64,000 bases of DNA from Sphingomonas montana. Lineage in GTDB: Bacteria > Pseudomonadota > Alphaproteobacteria > Sphingomonadales > Sphingomonadaceae. The notes under the pieces are model-generated. The model made no database searches, was not told where the DNA came from, and saw only the letters and a list, made by a program, of their open reading frames with translations. Location of the stretch: contig NZ_MOLY01000045.1 in NCBI RefSeq assembly GCF_001956315.1, forward strand, positions 186,001-250,000, in the 5' to 3' direction. Both the position numbers and the translations under genes were made by a program. Shown here piece after piece: positions 9,663 through 18,249 of the stretch. Within the stretch, counting starts at the first letter, position 1. The number at the start of each line of letters is the position of its first letter.

Positions 9663-9941
9663 ATGGACCTTGGTTTTCACCGGCGCAGCCGCGCCCGCCC
9701 GCGCGATGACGCGACGCTTGACTACCACGCGGTGGTGGCCGGACTCGCGGCGGCGCAGGCACGCGGCGTCACCGCGATGGCGGCCGAACGCATCGCCCAT
9801 GCGACCACCGCCTTTCCGTCGCGCGATGCCGCATTGGTGGTGCTGATGCTGTGCGAACCCGGTTGGGTGCGGGCGGCAGCGGCACTGGGTGGCAGTTTCG
9901 ATGCCGCCCTGTCCATCAAGTTTCCGCCGCAGAAACCCTGA
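9663..9941 (+). CDS. Hypothetical protein
   Basis: A 92-aa open frame between the divergent mnmA and sciP genes. The middle (residues 20-80) is Ala-rich and amphipathic ([27 protein letters not shown]), compatible with a small helical protein. No clear Shine-Dalgarno sequence and no recognised domain. An opposite-strand frame covers the same region but looks less protein-like. Kept because it fills the only gap between two real genes and has sphingomonad-like codon bias; it may still be spurious. Confidence 0.4.
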   Translation: MDLGFHRRSRARPRDDATLDYHAVVAGLAAAQARGVTAMAAERIAHATTAFPSRDAALVVLMLCEPGWVRAAAALGGSFDAALSIKFPPQKP

Positions 9942-10068
9942 CCGACGATAAACAAAACTGACCGTCGCCTTTACCTTCCCATTTTAGTCTTCCTTATATC
10001 CCCGCACTTTACACCGGCAATATTGAGAGTGAGGCCTCCCCCGACAGGCCCAGCGTTCTGAGGTAGTG

Positions 10069-10368
10069 ATGATCGAGAACCAGAAGATCCGACCGGCACA
10101 GGTCATCGGCCCGCTCGGCGAACCGTTGACGGTGGACAGCCTGCCGCCGCCGCAGACGACGCGCTGGGTCGTGCGCCGCAAGGCGGAGGTCGTGGCTGCG
10201 GTCTCTGGCGGGCTGCTGTCGGTGGACGAGGTCTGCGACCGCTACGGGCTCAGCCTTGAGGAATTCGCCGGGTGGCAGCGCGCGGTCGATCGTTCGGGCA
10301 TGCCCGGCCTGCGCGTCACCCGGATCCAGCATTATAAATCGCTCTACGAACGGCAGCAGAAATATTAA
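10069..10368 (+). CDS. sciP: SciP-type cell-cycle regulator (DUF1153)
   Basis: A 99-aa helix-turn-helix protein with the DUF1153 core: RWVVRRKAEVVAAVSGGLLS, DEVCDRYGLSLEEF and GWQRAVDRSGMPGLRVTRIQHYK. In Caulobacter crescentus, SciP binds DNA and CtrA and inhibits CtrA-driven transcription in G1; the family is nearly restricted to Alphaproteobacteria. GAGG lies 5 bases before the ATG at 10069; a GTG one codon earlier is also possible. It is monocistronic by position, and a hairpin plus T-run lies 110 bases downstream. A role in CtrA control here is inferred from the family. Confidence 0.88.
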   Translation: MIENQKIRPAQVIGPLGEPLTVDSLPPPQTTRWVVRRKAEVVAAVSGGLLSVDEVCDRYGLSLEEFAGWQRAVDRSGMPGLRVTRIQHYKSLYERQQKY

Positions 10369-10477
10369 CCTTTTCGGTGCCAATGTCGGCTCAGGCGGCC
10401 GACATCACCGGCCGGACCGACCTACCCAGTTCGCAAGGCGCGCAAAGCGTCGCGATCCCCTGAACCGAACACCTCGG

Positions 10478-10517
10478 CCCCGCCGCCCCCTTCCCCCGGG
10501 GCGCGCGGGGTTTTTCT
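10478..10517 (+). terminator. Intrinsic terminator downstream of sciP
   Basis: A GC stem (CCCCGCCGCCCC region against GGGGCGCGCGGGG) with a short C-rich loop is followed at once by TTTTTCTTGT. Polarity fits termination of the sciP transcript before the DUF3617-like gene. Confidence 0.65.
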
Positions 10518-10552
10518 TGTCTCGTCGCCCGTCCCGCGACATGGGTGGGGGC

Positions 10553-11020
10553 ATGGCCCACCGCCCCGCCCGCCCGCTCCTGCTCTCCATGCTTCTGCTC
10601 GCCCCTGCGGCCCTGCCTGCGCAGCCGATCGCGCCGGGGCGCTGGGATGTGAAATCGACCGGCGTCGACCTCGTCATTCCCGGCACGCCCGCCTTCATGC
10701 TCCGCATGCTACGCGGCCGATCGCAGACGGAGAAAAAATGCCTGCTCCCCGCGCAGGCGCAGGGCGGAATCGCCGCGCTGCTGGTGCCGAAGCCGGACGC
10801 CAGATGCCAGGTAGAACGCGCCGTGGCGGCGGGCGGGCGGATCGATCATGTCATGCTCTGCCCGCAAAAGGACGGCGCGCCGCTTCGCATCGTCCGGGCC
10901 GGCATCTACACGCCGGCCGGCTTCACGCTGCACATGACGATGACCGGCACCACGCCGAAAGGGCCGATGCGCATCGTCGCGGATCAGGTCGCCACCCATG
11001 CCGGACCCAAATGCCCATGA
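10553..11020 (+). CDS. Secreted DUF3617-like protein
   Basis: A 155-aa protein with a signal peptide (residues 1-22, LLLSMLLLAPAALPAQP) and a mature domain reading PGRWDVKSTGVDLV and, further on, KKCLLPAQ and RCQVERAVAAGGRIDHVMLC, the pattern of the DUF3617 family of small periplasmic proteins of unknown function; the paired cysteines probably form disulfides. GGTGGGG precedes the ATG. Its stop overlaps the start of the acetyltransferase gene by ATGA, which suggests coupled translation, though no functional link is known. Confidence 0.7.
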   Translation: MAHRPARPLLLSMLLLAPAALPAQPIAPGRWDVKSTGVDLVIPGTPAFMLRMLRGRSQTEKKCLLPAQAQGGIAALLVPKPDARCQVERAVAAGGRIDHVMLCPQKDGAPLRIVRAGIYTPAGFTLHMTMTGTTPKGPMRIVADQVATHAGPKCP

Positions 11021-11874
11021 CCGATACGCCGTTCGATCTGCCCGCCTATCTGTCGCGCATCGGCCTTGCCGAACCGCCGCTGGCCGATGCCGACGGGCTG
11101 GCCACCGTCCAGCGCGCGCAACGCATGACGATCCCGTTCGAAAATCTCGACGTGCTGCTCGGCCGCGGCGTCTCCGTCGCGCCGGACGCGATCTTCGCCA
11201 AGCTCGTGGGGACACGGCGCGGCGGCTATTGCTTCGAACATAATCAGCTGTTCGCCGCCGCCCTCGCCGCGCTCGGCTTCGTCGTCCGCCCGCTGCTCGC
11301 CCGCGTCTGGCTCGGCGTACCCGATGACGCGACCGACGCTGCGGTCCCCGCCCGCACGCACCAGTTGCTGCTGGTCGACCTGCCGGACGGACCCTGGATC
11401 GCCGATGCCGGGTTCGGCGGCGCGTACACGCCGCCCATGCCGCTGCGCGACGGGGCCGCCGCCACCAGCCCGGACGGCGCGGTCCACCGTCTCTACGCGG
11501 ACCCGGTCCACGGCTGGATCACGACGCGCGACGGCGATCTGCACGCCACCGACGCACGCGGCGTGCCGCAGGCCGGCGGCGGCCCGATCCGGCAGTACAG
11601 TTTCACCGAAGACCGCGTCTGGCCCGCTGACATCGCGCAGTGCAACCACCACATCGCGACCGTGCCCGACCACCGCTTCACGACGATGGCGCTCGTCAGC
11701 ATCGTCCTGCCGCGCGGCTTCGCCAGCCTGACCGACCGCCACTACCGCCGCCGCAACGGCACGGAGGCGATCACCACCGACCTGACCGACCCGCGCGTGT
11801 ACCGCATGCGGCTCAGTCTGGTCTTCGGCATCGACCTGACCGCGGAGGAGGTGGCCGCACTCGGGCTGTTCTGA
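11017..11874 (+). CDS. Arylamine N-acetyltransferase
   Basis: A 285-aa protein of the NAT family, which transfers acetyl from acetyl-CoA to arylamines or hydrazines. The Cys-His-Asp triad is visible: Cys in RRGGYCFEHN, His in ARTHQLLLVDLP and Asp in WIADAGFGG, with the usual spacing. MTIPFENLDVLLGRGV near residue 40 is also characteristic. The start is taken at 11017, overlapping the upstream stop by ATGA; an ATG six bases earlier is in frame. Physiological substrate unknown, perhaps detoxification of aromatic amines. Confidence 0.92.
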   Translation: MTDTPFDLPAYLSRIGLAEPPLADADGLATVQRAQRMTIPFENLDVLLGRGVSVAPDAIFAKLVGTRRGGYCFEHNQLFAAALAALGFVVRPLLARVWLGVPDDATDAAVPARTHQLLLVDLPDGPWIADAGFGGAYTPPMPLRDGAAATSPDGAVHRLYADPVHGWITTRDGDLHATDARGVPQAGGGPIRQYSFTEDRVWPADIAQCNHHIATVPDHRFTTMALVSIVLPRGFASLTDRHYRRRNGTEAITTDLTDPRVYRMRLSLVFGIDLTAEEVAALGLF

Positions 11875-11883
11875 TCGGCCGGA

Positions 11884-12513
11884 TCAGCCCGCGCAGGCCG
11901 CGATCCGCCGGCCGAGGATCCGCCACCGCATTTCACCGGTCATATTCGTACGGGACGACGTGACGACGTCATAGCCACGCACGTCGAGCGTCGGCGGAGA
12001 CAGGACACCGCGGACCGTCCGGTCGGCCTGTCCGAAGATGCCGCCGCATTGGCGGCGACCGTTCAGCCGTCCCTCCGCAATGCGGATTCGCAACAGCGAA
12101 CAGCCCCTTTCCCGCGAACGATCCGGGTCGTCGCCCAGCATGCGACGAATCGCCTGCTCGACCTTTACATCGGCGATGCAGTGCCTCGTCATGAACCCGG
12201 GTGTCATCGTCGGCGGAATGCGCTTCTGGTCGCCATCCTCGGGCGCTTCGTATGTGATCTGCGGCCCATGTTCGAATTGCCAAAGCCCGGCTACGACGAC
12301 GGGACGTCTTCCGACGATCTCGATCGCGTCGTCCGCACGGTTGCGGGCCCTGACCACGATGTCCGGTGGCCGCACCGGCGTCCCGATCGGGTTCGGTCGC
12401 GGCGGATCCGTCCGTATCGTGACCGGGCCGCGTACGGGCGGGGTTGCCGCCAGCACCGGCGCAGGTACGGGCACCGCATTCCCGTCCTCCAGCGAATCAA
12501 CTCGCCGGTTCAC
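11884..12513 (-). CDS. Hypothetical protein, start uncertain
   Basis: About 209 aa if started at the GTG at 12513; the frame is open further upstream but there it overlaps the neighbouring gene. Visible: a Pro-rich segment (VPVPAPVLAATPPVRGP), DIVVRARN, then a domain with VVAGLWQFEHGP, TRHCIADVKVEQ and a C-terminal TGEMRWRILGRRIAACAG. The pairing of a GLWQFE-type motif with spaced cysteines is reminiscent of DUF3617-like secreted proteins, but there is no obvious signal peptide with this start. It follows a small secreted protein gene with a short overlap on the same strand, and both share an IVVxAR motif. Confidence 0.5.
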   Translation of the reverse strand: MNRRVDSLEDGNAVPVPAPVLAATPPVRGPVTIRTDPPRPNPIGTPVRPPDIVVRARNRADDAIEIVGRRPVVVAGLWQFEHGPQITYEAPEDGDQKRIPPTMTPGFMTRHCIADVKVEQAIRRMLGDDPDRSRERGCSLLRIRIAEGRLNGRRQCGGIFGQADRTVRGVLSPPTLDVRGYDVVTSSRTNMTGEMRWRILGRRIAACAG

Positions 12514-12793
12514 GCAGGATTTGGCCCGCGACAGCGAACCTCGCCCGGTCTCCCCACAGGCGCTCAGCATCGCAACACATGATCCGGTCGAGCCGCACAT
12601 CGCCGCTTGATAGCGTGATGTCGCACCGCTGGAGGCTCCGGCCGCGCACCGCATAATCGATGCCGACCGTGCGCAGCTTGCGCGCGATGACGACGATCTC
12701 CGCCTCCGCGACAGGCCGGGCCGGCGGCGTCGGCACGACCATCGCGACCGCGGCCATCCCAGCCATCATCCCCAGCGCCGCCCCCAGCATCAC
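12497..12793 (-). CDS. Small secreted hypothetical protein
   Basis: A 98-aa protein with a hydrophobic N-terminus (residues 1-22, MMLGAALGMMAGMAAVAMVV) that may be a signal peptide or anchor, then EAEIVVIARKLRTVG, a CDITLSSGDVRLDRIMCC segment with three cysteines, and a charged tail. No family recognised. It lies upstream of the 11884-12513 gene on the same strand and shares the IVVxAR motif with it, so the two may be a diverged tandem pair or one gene split by a frameshift. Confidence 0.5.
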   Translation of the reverse strand: MMLGAALGMMAGMAAVAMVVPTPPARPVAEAEIVVIARKLRTVGIDYAVRGRSLQRCDITLSSGDVRLDRIMCCDAERLWGDRARFAVAGQILREPAS

Positions 12794-12869
12794 CCGGCCT
12801 CCTACGATCCCCCCGGATGCTGCACGCGCACGGCGGATAACGCCAGACGCCGCACATTGGGCTGGGCGC

Positions 12870-14000
12870 CTATTCCACTTCCCAGGGTACGCCGGCCTCC
12901 GTCACGCGGAACCGCGTCCGCTCGGCCGCCGTCAACGCCGCCGTCAGCGCGCGCGGCGGCGCGTCGATCGCCTCGTCAGTCAGCTGGAACGTCCCCCAAT
13001 GCACGCCCAGCGCGGTGCGGGCGCCCAGCGTGCGGAACGTGGCCGCCGCCTCCGCCGGGTTCATATACGCGTCCCGCATCAGGCCGCGCGGCTCGTACGC
13101 GCCGATCGGCAGGATGGCGAGCCGCACCGGGCCGCGCGCCGCCGCTTCCCGCGTCCAGCTGCCGTCGCCATAGCCCGTGTCCCCCGCGAAGAAGACGTTT
13201 CCGCCCGGCAGGCGGATCGTGAAGCCGGACCATAGCGCACGGTTGCGGTCCACGCCGAACCGCGATCCCCAGTGATGGACGCGTTCCACCACCACCGACA
13301 CCGCCGGCGTCACCGCCACGCTGCCGCCCCAGTCGCGCGTCACGGACGGGATGCCCGCCTTGCGCAGGATGGCGTCATTGCCCAGCGATGTCACAATCAG
13401 CGGCTTGTCGCGCGCCCACAGCGCCTTCAGCGTCGGCAGGTCCAGATGGTCGTAATGATTGTGGCTGATCAGCACGACGTCGATCTTCGGCAGGTCGTCG
13501 AAGGCGATGCCCGGCGCACGGACCCGCTTCGGCCCGGCAAACCCCACCGGCGATGCGCGATCGGACCAGATCGGATCGGTCAGGATCGCCAGCCGCTGCG
13601 TCTGGATCAGCGCGGTCGCATGGCCGACCCACGTCACCGCCATCCGCTGCGGATCGATCGCCGCCGCCGGCACGCATTGCGCCCATGCCTCGTGCACCAC
13701 GCCGCCGGTCCGCGCCGGGCAGGGTGTCAGCGCGGCCAGCGCGCGGCCCGGCGTCACCGGCACCGTTGCGGGCCACGGCGCGCGATCCCGCCCGGTCATG
13801 AACCGCAGCATCGACCCCGACCGCCGGCCGCCCGCCGCCGGATCGCCGGGGTTGAAGAAGCGCGCGCCGTCGAAATGGTCGCTCGCCGGCCCGCGATAAT
13901 AAATCCGGTCCAGGAACCGCGGCACGATCACCACCGCCAGGCACAACCCGACCACGGCGAACAAAAGCCCGGTCGCCAATCGCTTCCCGATCCGCTGCAT
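12870..14000 (-). CDS. MBL-fold hydrolase (NAPE-PLD/YfiQ-like), membrane anchored
   Basis: A 376-aa protein with an N-terminal hydrophobic helix (about residues 7-27) followed by a metallo-beta-lactamase fold. The zinc-site motif HNHYDHLD is clear, followed by downstream ligands in LGVHWGTF and in FFAGDTGYGD, and a strand with VTWVGHATALIQTQ before the first ligands, the layout of the NAPE-hydrolysing phospholipase D-like branch of the superfamily. It may be a periplasm-facing or membrane-tethered hydrolase; the substrate is unknown. The Met at 14000 was chosen because the longer frame upstream is Arg/Ala-rich and unlike the family. Confidence 0.82.
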   Translation of the reverse strand: MQRIGKRLATGLLFAVVGLCLAVVIVPRFLDRIYYRGPASDHFDGARFFNPGDPAAGGRRSGSMLRFMTGRDRAPWPATVPVTPGRALAALTPCPARTGGVVHEAWAQCVPAAAIDPQRMAVTWVGHATALIQTQRLAILTDPIWSDRASPVGFAGPKRVRAPGIAFDDLPKIDVVLISHNHYDHLDLPTLKALWARDKPLIVTSLGNDAILRKAGIPSVTRDWGGSVAVTPAVSVVVERVHHWGSRFGVDRNRALWSGFTIRLPGGNVFFAGDTGYGDGSWTREAAARGPVRLAILPIGAYEPRGLMRDAYMNPAEAAATFRTLGARTALGVHWGTFQLTDEAIDAPPRALTAALTAAERTRFRVTEAGVPWEVE

Positions 14001-14168
14001 ACACCCATCCTCGCACTCTCCGTCGGGCACGAACGCCCCGCCACCGGGTCGGGTCCGCCACCGGGGCACATCGGCGTCCATGCCACCGATCGCTGCGCCT
14101 GCCACACCATATCGCAAAATGGGTCGCGCCGGCCGGGCCATGCCCCACGCGTCGCCCAAGCCCGCAGC

Positions 14169-14370
14169 ATCCGTGCCACCGGCGACTATGTCGGCGGCAC
14201 CCGGCTGGGCGGCGATGAGACGTCGGTCGACTACGGCGCGTTCGCGGCGGTCGAACTGCCATGGCTGCCGTTCGGCTATTTCGCGGTCGAAGGGGATGGC
14301 CGCCACGCCACGGACGGCCGCGACGATCCGGAACGCGTCATGGGCGGGGTGTATTTCCGGCTGTGGTCCG
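14169..14370 (+). pseudogene. Remnant of a coding sequence (beta-barrel-like fragment)
   Basis: One plus-strand frame reads like protein here: GDYVGGTRLGGDE, VDYGAFAAVELPWLPFGYF and GVYFRLW, with alternating aromatic and polar residues as in outer-membrane strands. No ATG, GTG or TTG lies in this frame between the divergent MBL gene start and this stretch, and the frame then runs on through repeats into the fumarase gene without a local stop. It therefore looks like a fragment lacking both ends. I cannot name the parent gene. Confidence 0.35.
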
Positions 14371-14437
14371 GAGCGCAGGTCGTCCGACCGAAGCGATATC
14401 CCGGCCTGCGCTGGGATGACGTAGAAGGGAGTAACTC

Positions 14438-14457
14438 ATCCCGGCGAAAGCCGGGAT
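14438..14457. repeat. Short perfect palindrome with GAAA loop
   Basis: ATCCCGGC, GAAA, GCCGGGAT: an 8-bp perfect stem. A degraded relative lies at 43170 (tCCCGGCgaaaGCTGGGa). It sits just beyond the 3' end of the fumarase gene (minus strand). Confidence 0.65.
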
Positions 14458-14491
14458 CGCCCTTCGGTCGAGGACAAGCCCGACACAAACC

Positions 14492-16006
14492 TCAGACCCC
14501 CTCCAACGCCATCCGCGCGATCTTCTCGCGCCAGACCAGCGGCGCGGTGTGGTGGACGCTCACCCCCTCCGCATCGACCGCCACCGTCACCGGCATGTCG
14601 CGCACCTCGAATTCGTAGATCGCCTCCATGCCCAGGTCTGCGAACCCGACGACCTTCGCGCCCTTGATCGCACGTGCCACCAGATAGGCCGCACCGCCCA
14701 CCGCCATCAGATAGGCGGACTTGCGTTCGCGGATCACCTCGATCGCGGCCACCCCGCGCTCCGCCTTGCCAATCATCGCGAGCAGCCCCTGGTCGAGCAT
14801 CATGGCGGTGAACTTGTCCATCCGCGTCGCGGTGGTGGGGCCGGCCGGGCCAACGACCTCACCCGCGATCGGATCCACCGGCCCGACATAATAGATCACG
14901 CGGCCCGCAAACTCGACGGGCAGCGGCTCGCCCTTGGCCAGCATGTCCTGGATCCGCTTGTGCGCCGCATCGCGCCCGGTCAGCATCTTGCCGTTCAGCA
15001 GCAGCCGGTCGCCCGGCTTCCACGTCGCCACCACCGCGGGGGTCAGCGTGTCGAGGTCGACGCGGATCGACTCCTTCGACGGCGTCCACTCCACCTTCGG
15101 CCAGTCGTCCAGGTTCGGCGTCTCCAGATACACCGGCCCCGCGCCAGTCAGCGTGAAATGCGCGTGGCGCGTCGCCGCGCAGTTCGGGATCATCGCGACC
15201 GGCTTGGACGCCGCATGCGTCGGCCAGCTCTCGATCTTCACGTCCAGGATGGTCGACAGCCCACCCAGCCCCTGCGCGCCGATGCCCAGCGCATTGACCT
15301 TGTCGAAGATCTCGATCCGCATCGCCTCGGTTTCGTTGGCGGGGCCGCGCAGCTTCAGCGTCGCCATGTCGATGTCGCCCATCAGCGATTCCTTGGCCAG
15401 CGTCATCGCCTTTTCCGCGGTGCCGCCGATGCCGATCCCCAGCATCCCCGGCGGGCACCAGCCGGCGCCCATCTTCGGGATCATCTCCAGCACCCAGTCG
15501 ACGATGCTGTCCGACGGATTCAGCATCGCGAACTTGCTCTTGTTCTCGGATCCCCCGCCCTTGGCCGCCACCGTCACCTCGACGGTGGCACCCGGCACCA
15601 TCTCCACGTTCACGACCGACGGCGTATTGTCCTTGGTGTTCTTCCGCGAAAACGCCGGGTCGGCCACGATCGACGCGCGCAGCCGGTTCTCGGGGTGCAG
15701 GTAGGCGCGCCGCACCCCCTCGTCGATCACCGCCTGCAACGACGATGCGCTCTCCAGCCGGCAATCCTGCCCCCATTTCACGAACACCGTGACGATGCCG
15801 GTATCCTGGCAGATCGGGCGATGCCCCTCCGCGCACATCCGCGAATTGGTCAGGATCTGCGCGATCGCATCCTTGGCCGCCGGGCCCTGCTCCGCCTCAT
15901 ACGCCGCCCCCAGCGCGCGGATATAATCCATCGGATGGTAGTAGCTGATATATTGCAGCGCGTCGGCGACGCTCTCGATCAGGTCGGCTTCGCGGATGGT
16001 GATCAT
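14492..16006 (-). CDS. Class I fumarate hydratase (iron-sulfur type)
   Basis: A 504-aa oxygen-sensitive [4Fe-4S] fumarase that interconverts fumarate and malate in the TCA cycle. The three cluster cysteines appear as RPICQDTG, AGWCPPG and PNCAATRHAHF. The N-terminal alpha domain (residues 1-300) and C-terminal beta domain (about 320-504, with GPVDPIAGEVVGPAGPTTATRMD) are fused, as in E. coli FumA. I start at the Met at 16006; an upstream in-frame codon is 33 bases away and lacks support. It is divergent from nrdA, with 287 bases between them. Confidence 0.94.
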   Translation of the reverse strand: MITIREADLIESVADALQYISYYHPMDYIRALGAAYEAEQGPAAKDAIAQILTNSRMCAEGHRPICQDTGIVTVFVKWGQDCRLESASSLQAVIDEGVRRAYLHPENRLRASIVADPAFSRKNTKDNTPSVVNVEMVPGATVEVTVAAKGGGSENKSKFAMLNPSDSIVDWVLEMIPKMGAGWCPPGMLGIGIGGTAEKAMTLAKESLMGDIDMATLKLRGPANETEAMRIEIFDKVNALGIGAQGLGGLSTILDVKIESWPTHAASKPVAMIPNCAATRHAHFTLTGAGPVYLETPNLDDWPKVEWTPSKESIRVDLDTLTPAVVATWKPGDRLLLNGKMLTGRDAAHKRIQDMLAKGEPLPVEFAGRVIYYVGPVDPIAGEVVGPAGPTTATRMDKFTAMMLDQGLLAMIGKAERGVAAIEVIRERKSAYLMAVGGAAYLVARAIKGAKVVGFADLGMEAIYEFEVRDMPVTVAVDAEGVSVHHTAPLVWREKIARMALEGV

Positions 16007-16216
16007 GGACAGGCGCTTCCCCAGATATGGTGGCAGCACCTTACCGCGTCGCGACCGGCCGCGCCAATCGCCACGATCTTCCGGTGCGCTTCATATATTT
16101 TTCGGCCGATTGACAGGATCGGAAAGCGTGGAAATCCGCCGCGTCGCGCCGTTTCCGCGGGGGCCTTGGACAGTTCGGCCGATTGATCTGCGGCGCGCGG
16201 CGGTTTAGCCATGGAA

Positions 16217-16264
16217 ACACAAGACCTAGTGCGTCGTTCAGCCTTCCGACACGATCTCTAGTGA
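16217..16264 (+). promoter_or_regulatory. Tandem NrdR boxes upstream of nrdA
   Basis: Two 16-base sites, ACACAAGACCTAGTGC (16217-16232) and ACACGATCTCTAGTGA (16249-16264), match the known NrdR consensus ACACTATATATAGTGT at about 11 and 12 of 16 positions. They start 32 bases apart, three helical turns, the spacing usual for cooperative NrdR binding. They lie 30-77 bases before the nrdA start, so NrdR repression of ribonucleotide reductase is likely. NrdR itself is not in the window. Confidence 0.8.
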
Positions 16265-16293
16265 ACAAAGCTGTGGATAAATCGGGGACTATA

Positions 16294-18189
16294 ATGGATT
16301 TCGCCTCTTCGAACGAGACCGCGACGGCGCCCTTGGCGGACGAACGCCCCGCGCAGGATGCGCCGGCGGCCTCCGTTTCGCAGCAGGGCGCCCGGCCGCA
16401 ACTTCACGTCGTCACGATCGATCACAGCCGTGACGCGCTGCTGACCGATTTCGGCAAGGATACGCTCAAGGACCGCTACCTCCTGCCTGGCGAAAGCTAC
16501 CAGGATCTGTTCGTCCGCGTCGCCTCGGCCTATGCCGACGATCAGCCGCACGCCCAGCGGCTCTACGACTATATCTCGCGTCTGTGGTTCATGCCGTCGA
16601 CGCCGGTGCTGTCGAACGGCGGCACCGGTCGCGGCCTGCCGATCTCCTGCTACCTGAACTCGGTCCCCGACAGCCTCGAAGGCATCGTCGAGACGTGGAA
16701 CGAGAATGTCTGGCTCGCCTCGCGCGGCGGCGGCATCGGCACCTATTGGGGCAATGTCCGCGGCATCGGCGAACCGGTCGGTCTGAACGGCAAGACCAGC
16801 GGCATCATCCCGTTCGTGCGCGTCATGGACTCGCTTACGCTCGCGATCAGCCAGGGCTCGCTGCGTCGTGGTTCGGCCGCCTGCTATCTCGACGTCAGCC
16901 ATCCGGAGATCGAGGAATTCCTCGAAATCCGCAAACCCTCGGGCGACTTCAACCGCAAGGCGTTGAACCTCCATCACGGCGTGCTGCTGACCGACGCCTT
17001 CATGGAGGCGGTCCGGTCGGGCTCCAGCTTCGACCTCGTCAGCCCGAAGGACGGCAGCAAGCGCGCCGAGGTCGACGCCCGCTCGCTGTTCCAGAAGCTC
17101 GTCGAAACGCGGCTCCAGACCGGCGAGCCCTATATCGTGTTCGCCGACACGGTGAACCGCGCGATGCCCAAGTTCCAGCGCGACGTCGGGTTGAAGGTCT
17201 CGACCTCCAACCTCTGCTCGGAAATCACGTTGCCCACCGGGCGCGACCAGTTCGGCCGCGATCGCACCGCGGTCTGCTGCCTCTCCTCGCTCAACCTGGA
17301 AAAGTGGGACGAGTGGAACGGCGACAAGCGGTTCGTGGAGGACGTGCTGCGCTTCCTCGACAATGTCCTGCAGGACTATATCGACCGCGCCGAGCCGGAA
17401 ATGGAGCGCGCGCGCTACTCCGCGGAGCGTGAACGCTCGGTCGGCCTCGGCGTCATGGGCTTCCACAGCTTCCTCCAGGCACGCGGCGTGCCGTTCGAAG
17501 GCGCGATGGCGAAGAGCTGGAACATGCGGATGTTCAAGCAGATCTCCGCACAGGCCGACGAAGCCTCGATGCAGCTCGCGATCGAACGCGGTGCCTGCCC
17601 CGATGCCGCCGACCAGGGCGTGATGGCGCGTTTCTCCTGCAAGATGGCGATCGCGCCCACCGCGTCGATCAGCATCATCTGCGGCGGCACCAGCGCCTGC
17701 ATCGAACCGATCCCGGCCAACATCTACACGCACAAGACGCTGTCGGGCTCCTGGTCGATCAAGAACCCATATCTGGAAAAGCTGCTCGCGACCAAGTCGA
17801 AGAACAGCGACGCGGTGTGGAACAGCATCCTGGAACTGGGCGGCTCGGTCCAGCATCTCGATTTCCTCTCGGCCGAGGAAAAGGACACGTTCAAGACCAG
17901 CTTCGAGATCGACCAGCGCTGGCTGCTCGAACTCGCCGCCGACAGGACGCCCTATATCGACCAGGCGACCAGCCTGAACCTGTTCATCCCTGCCGACGTG
18001 GAGAAATGGGACCTGCTCATGCTCCACTTTCGCGCCTGGGAACTCGGCATCAAGTCGCTCTATTATCTTCGTTCCAAGAGCATCCAGCGCGCCGGTTTCG
18101 CCGGTGGGGTGGAAGCCGACAACAGCATCGACCTCCGCCAGATCGAACTGGACGTGAAGGACTATGACGAGTGCCTCGCCTGCCAATAA
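16294..18189 (+). CDS. nrdA: Ribonucleoside-diphosphate reductase alpha subunit (class Ia)
   Basis: A 631-aa catalytic subunit that reduces ribonucleoside diphosphates to deoxy forms. Active-site residues are visible: the cysteine at residue 119 (PISCYLNS), the N306-x-C308-x-E310 radical triad (NLCSE), and the C-terminal redox pair C627/C630 (ECLACQ) that shuttles electrons from thioredoxin. The N-terminus lacks the full ATP-cone of the E. coli enzyme, leaving about 40 unconserved residues, so dATP allostery via a cone is probably absent. The start is the ATG at 16294. It lies 60 bases before nrdB and downstream of two NrdR boxes. Confidence 0.96.
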   Translation: MDFASSNETATAPLADERPAQDAPAASVSQQGARPQLHVVTIDHSRDALLTDFGKDTLKDRYLLPGESYQDLFVRVASAYADDQPHAQRLYDYISRLWFMPSTPVLSNGGTGRGLPISCYLNSVPDSLEGIVETWNENVWLASRGGGIGTYWGNVRGIGEPVGLNGKTSGIIPFVRVMDSLTLAISQGSLRRGSAACYLDVSHPEIEEFLEIRKPSGDFNRKALNLHHGVLLTDAFMEAVRSGSSFDLVSPKDGSKRAEVDARSLFQKLVETRLQTGEPYIVFADTVNRAMPKFQRDVGLKVSTSNLCSEITLPTGRDQFGRDRTAVCCLSSLNLEKWDEWNGDKRFVEDVLRFLDNVLQDYIDRAEPEMERARYSAERERSVGLGVMGFHSFLQARGVPFEGAMAKSWNMRMFKQISAQADEASMQLAIERGACPDAADQGVMARFSCKMAIAPTASISIICGGTSACIEPIPANIYTHKTLSGSWSIKNPYLEKLLATKSKNSDAVWNSILELGGSVQHLDFLSAEEKDTFKTSFEIDQRWLLELAADRTPYIDQATSLNLFIPADVEKWDLLMLHFRAWELGIKSLYYLRSKSIQRAGFAGGVEADNSIDLRQIELDVKDYDECLACQ

Positions 18190-18249
18190 TCCGGCAATCC
18201 GTGAGTTGAGCTTGTTCTAGTCCGTCAGTCCGCATCAGAAAGAACCGCC

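Noticed and set aside
9942-10065. CtrA-like half sites (TTTA-rich segments) upstream of sciP
   Set aside because: The candidate spacing and bases do not match the TTAA-N7-TTAA pattern; the resemblance is too weak to report.
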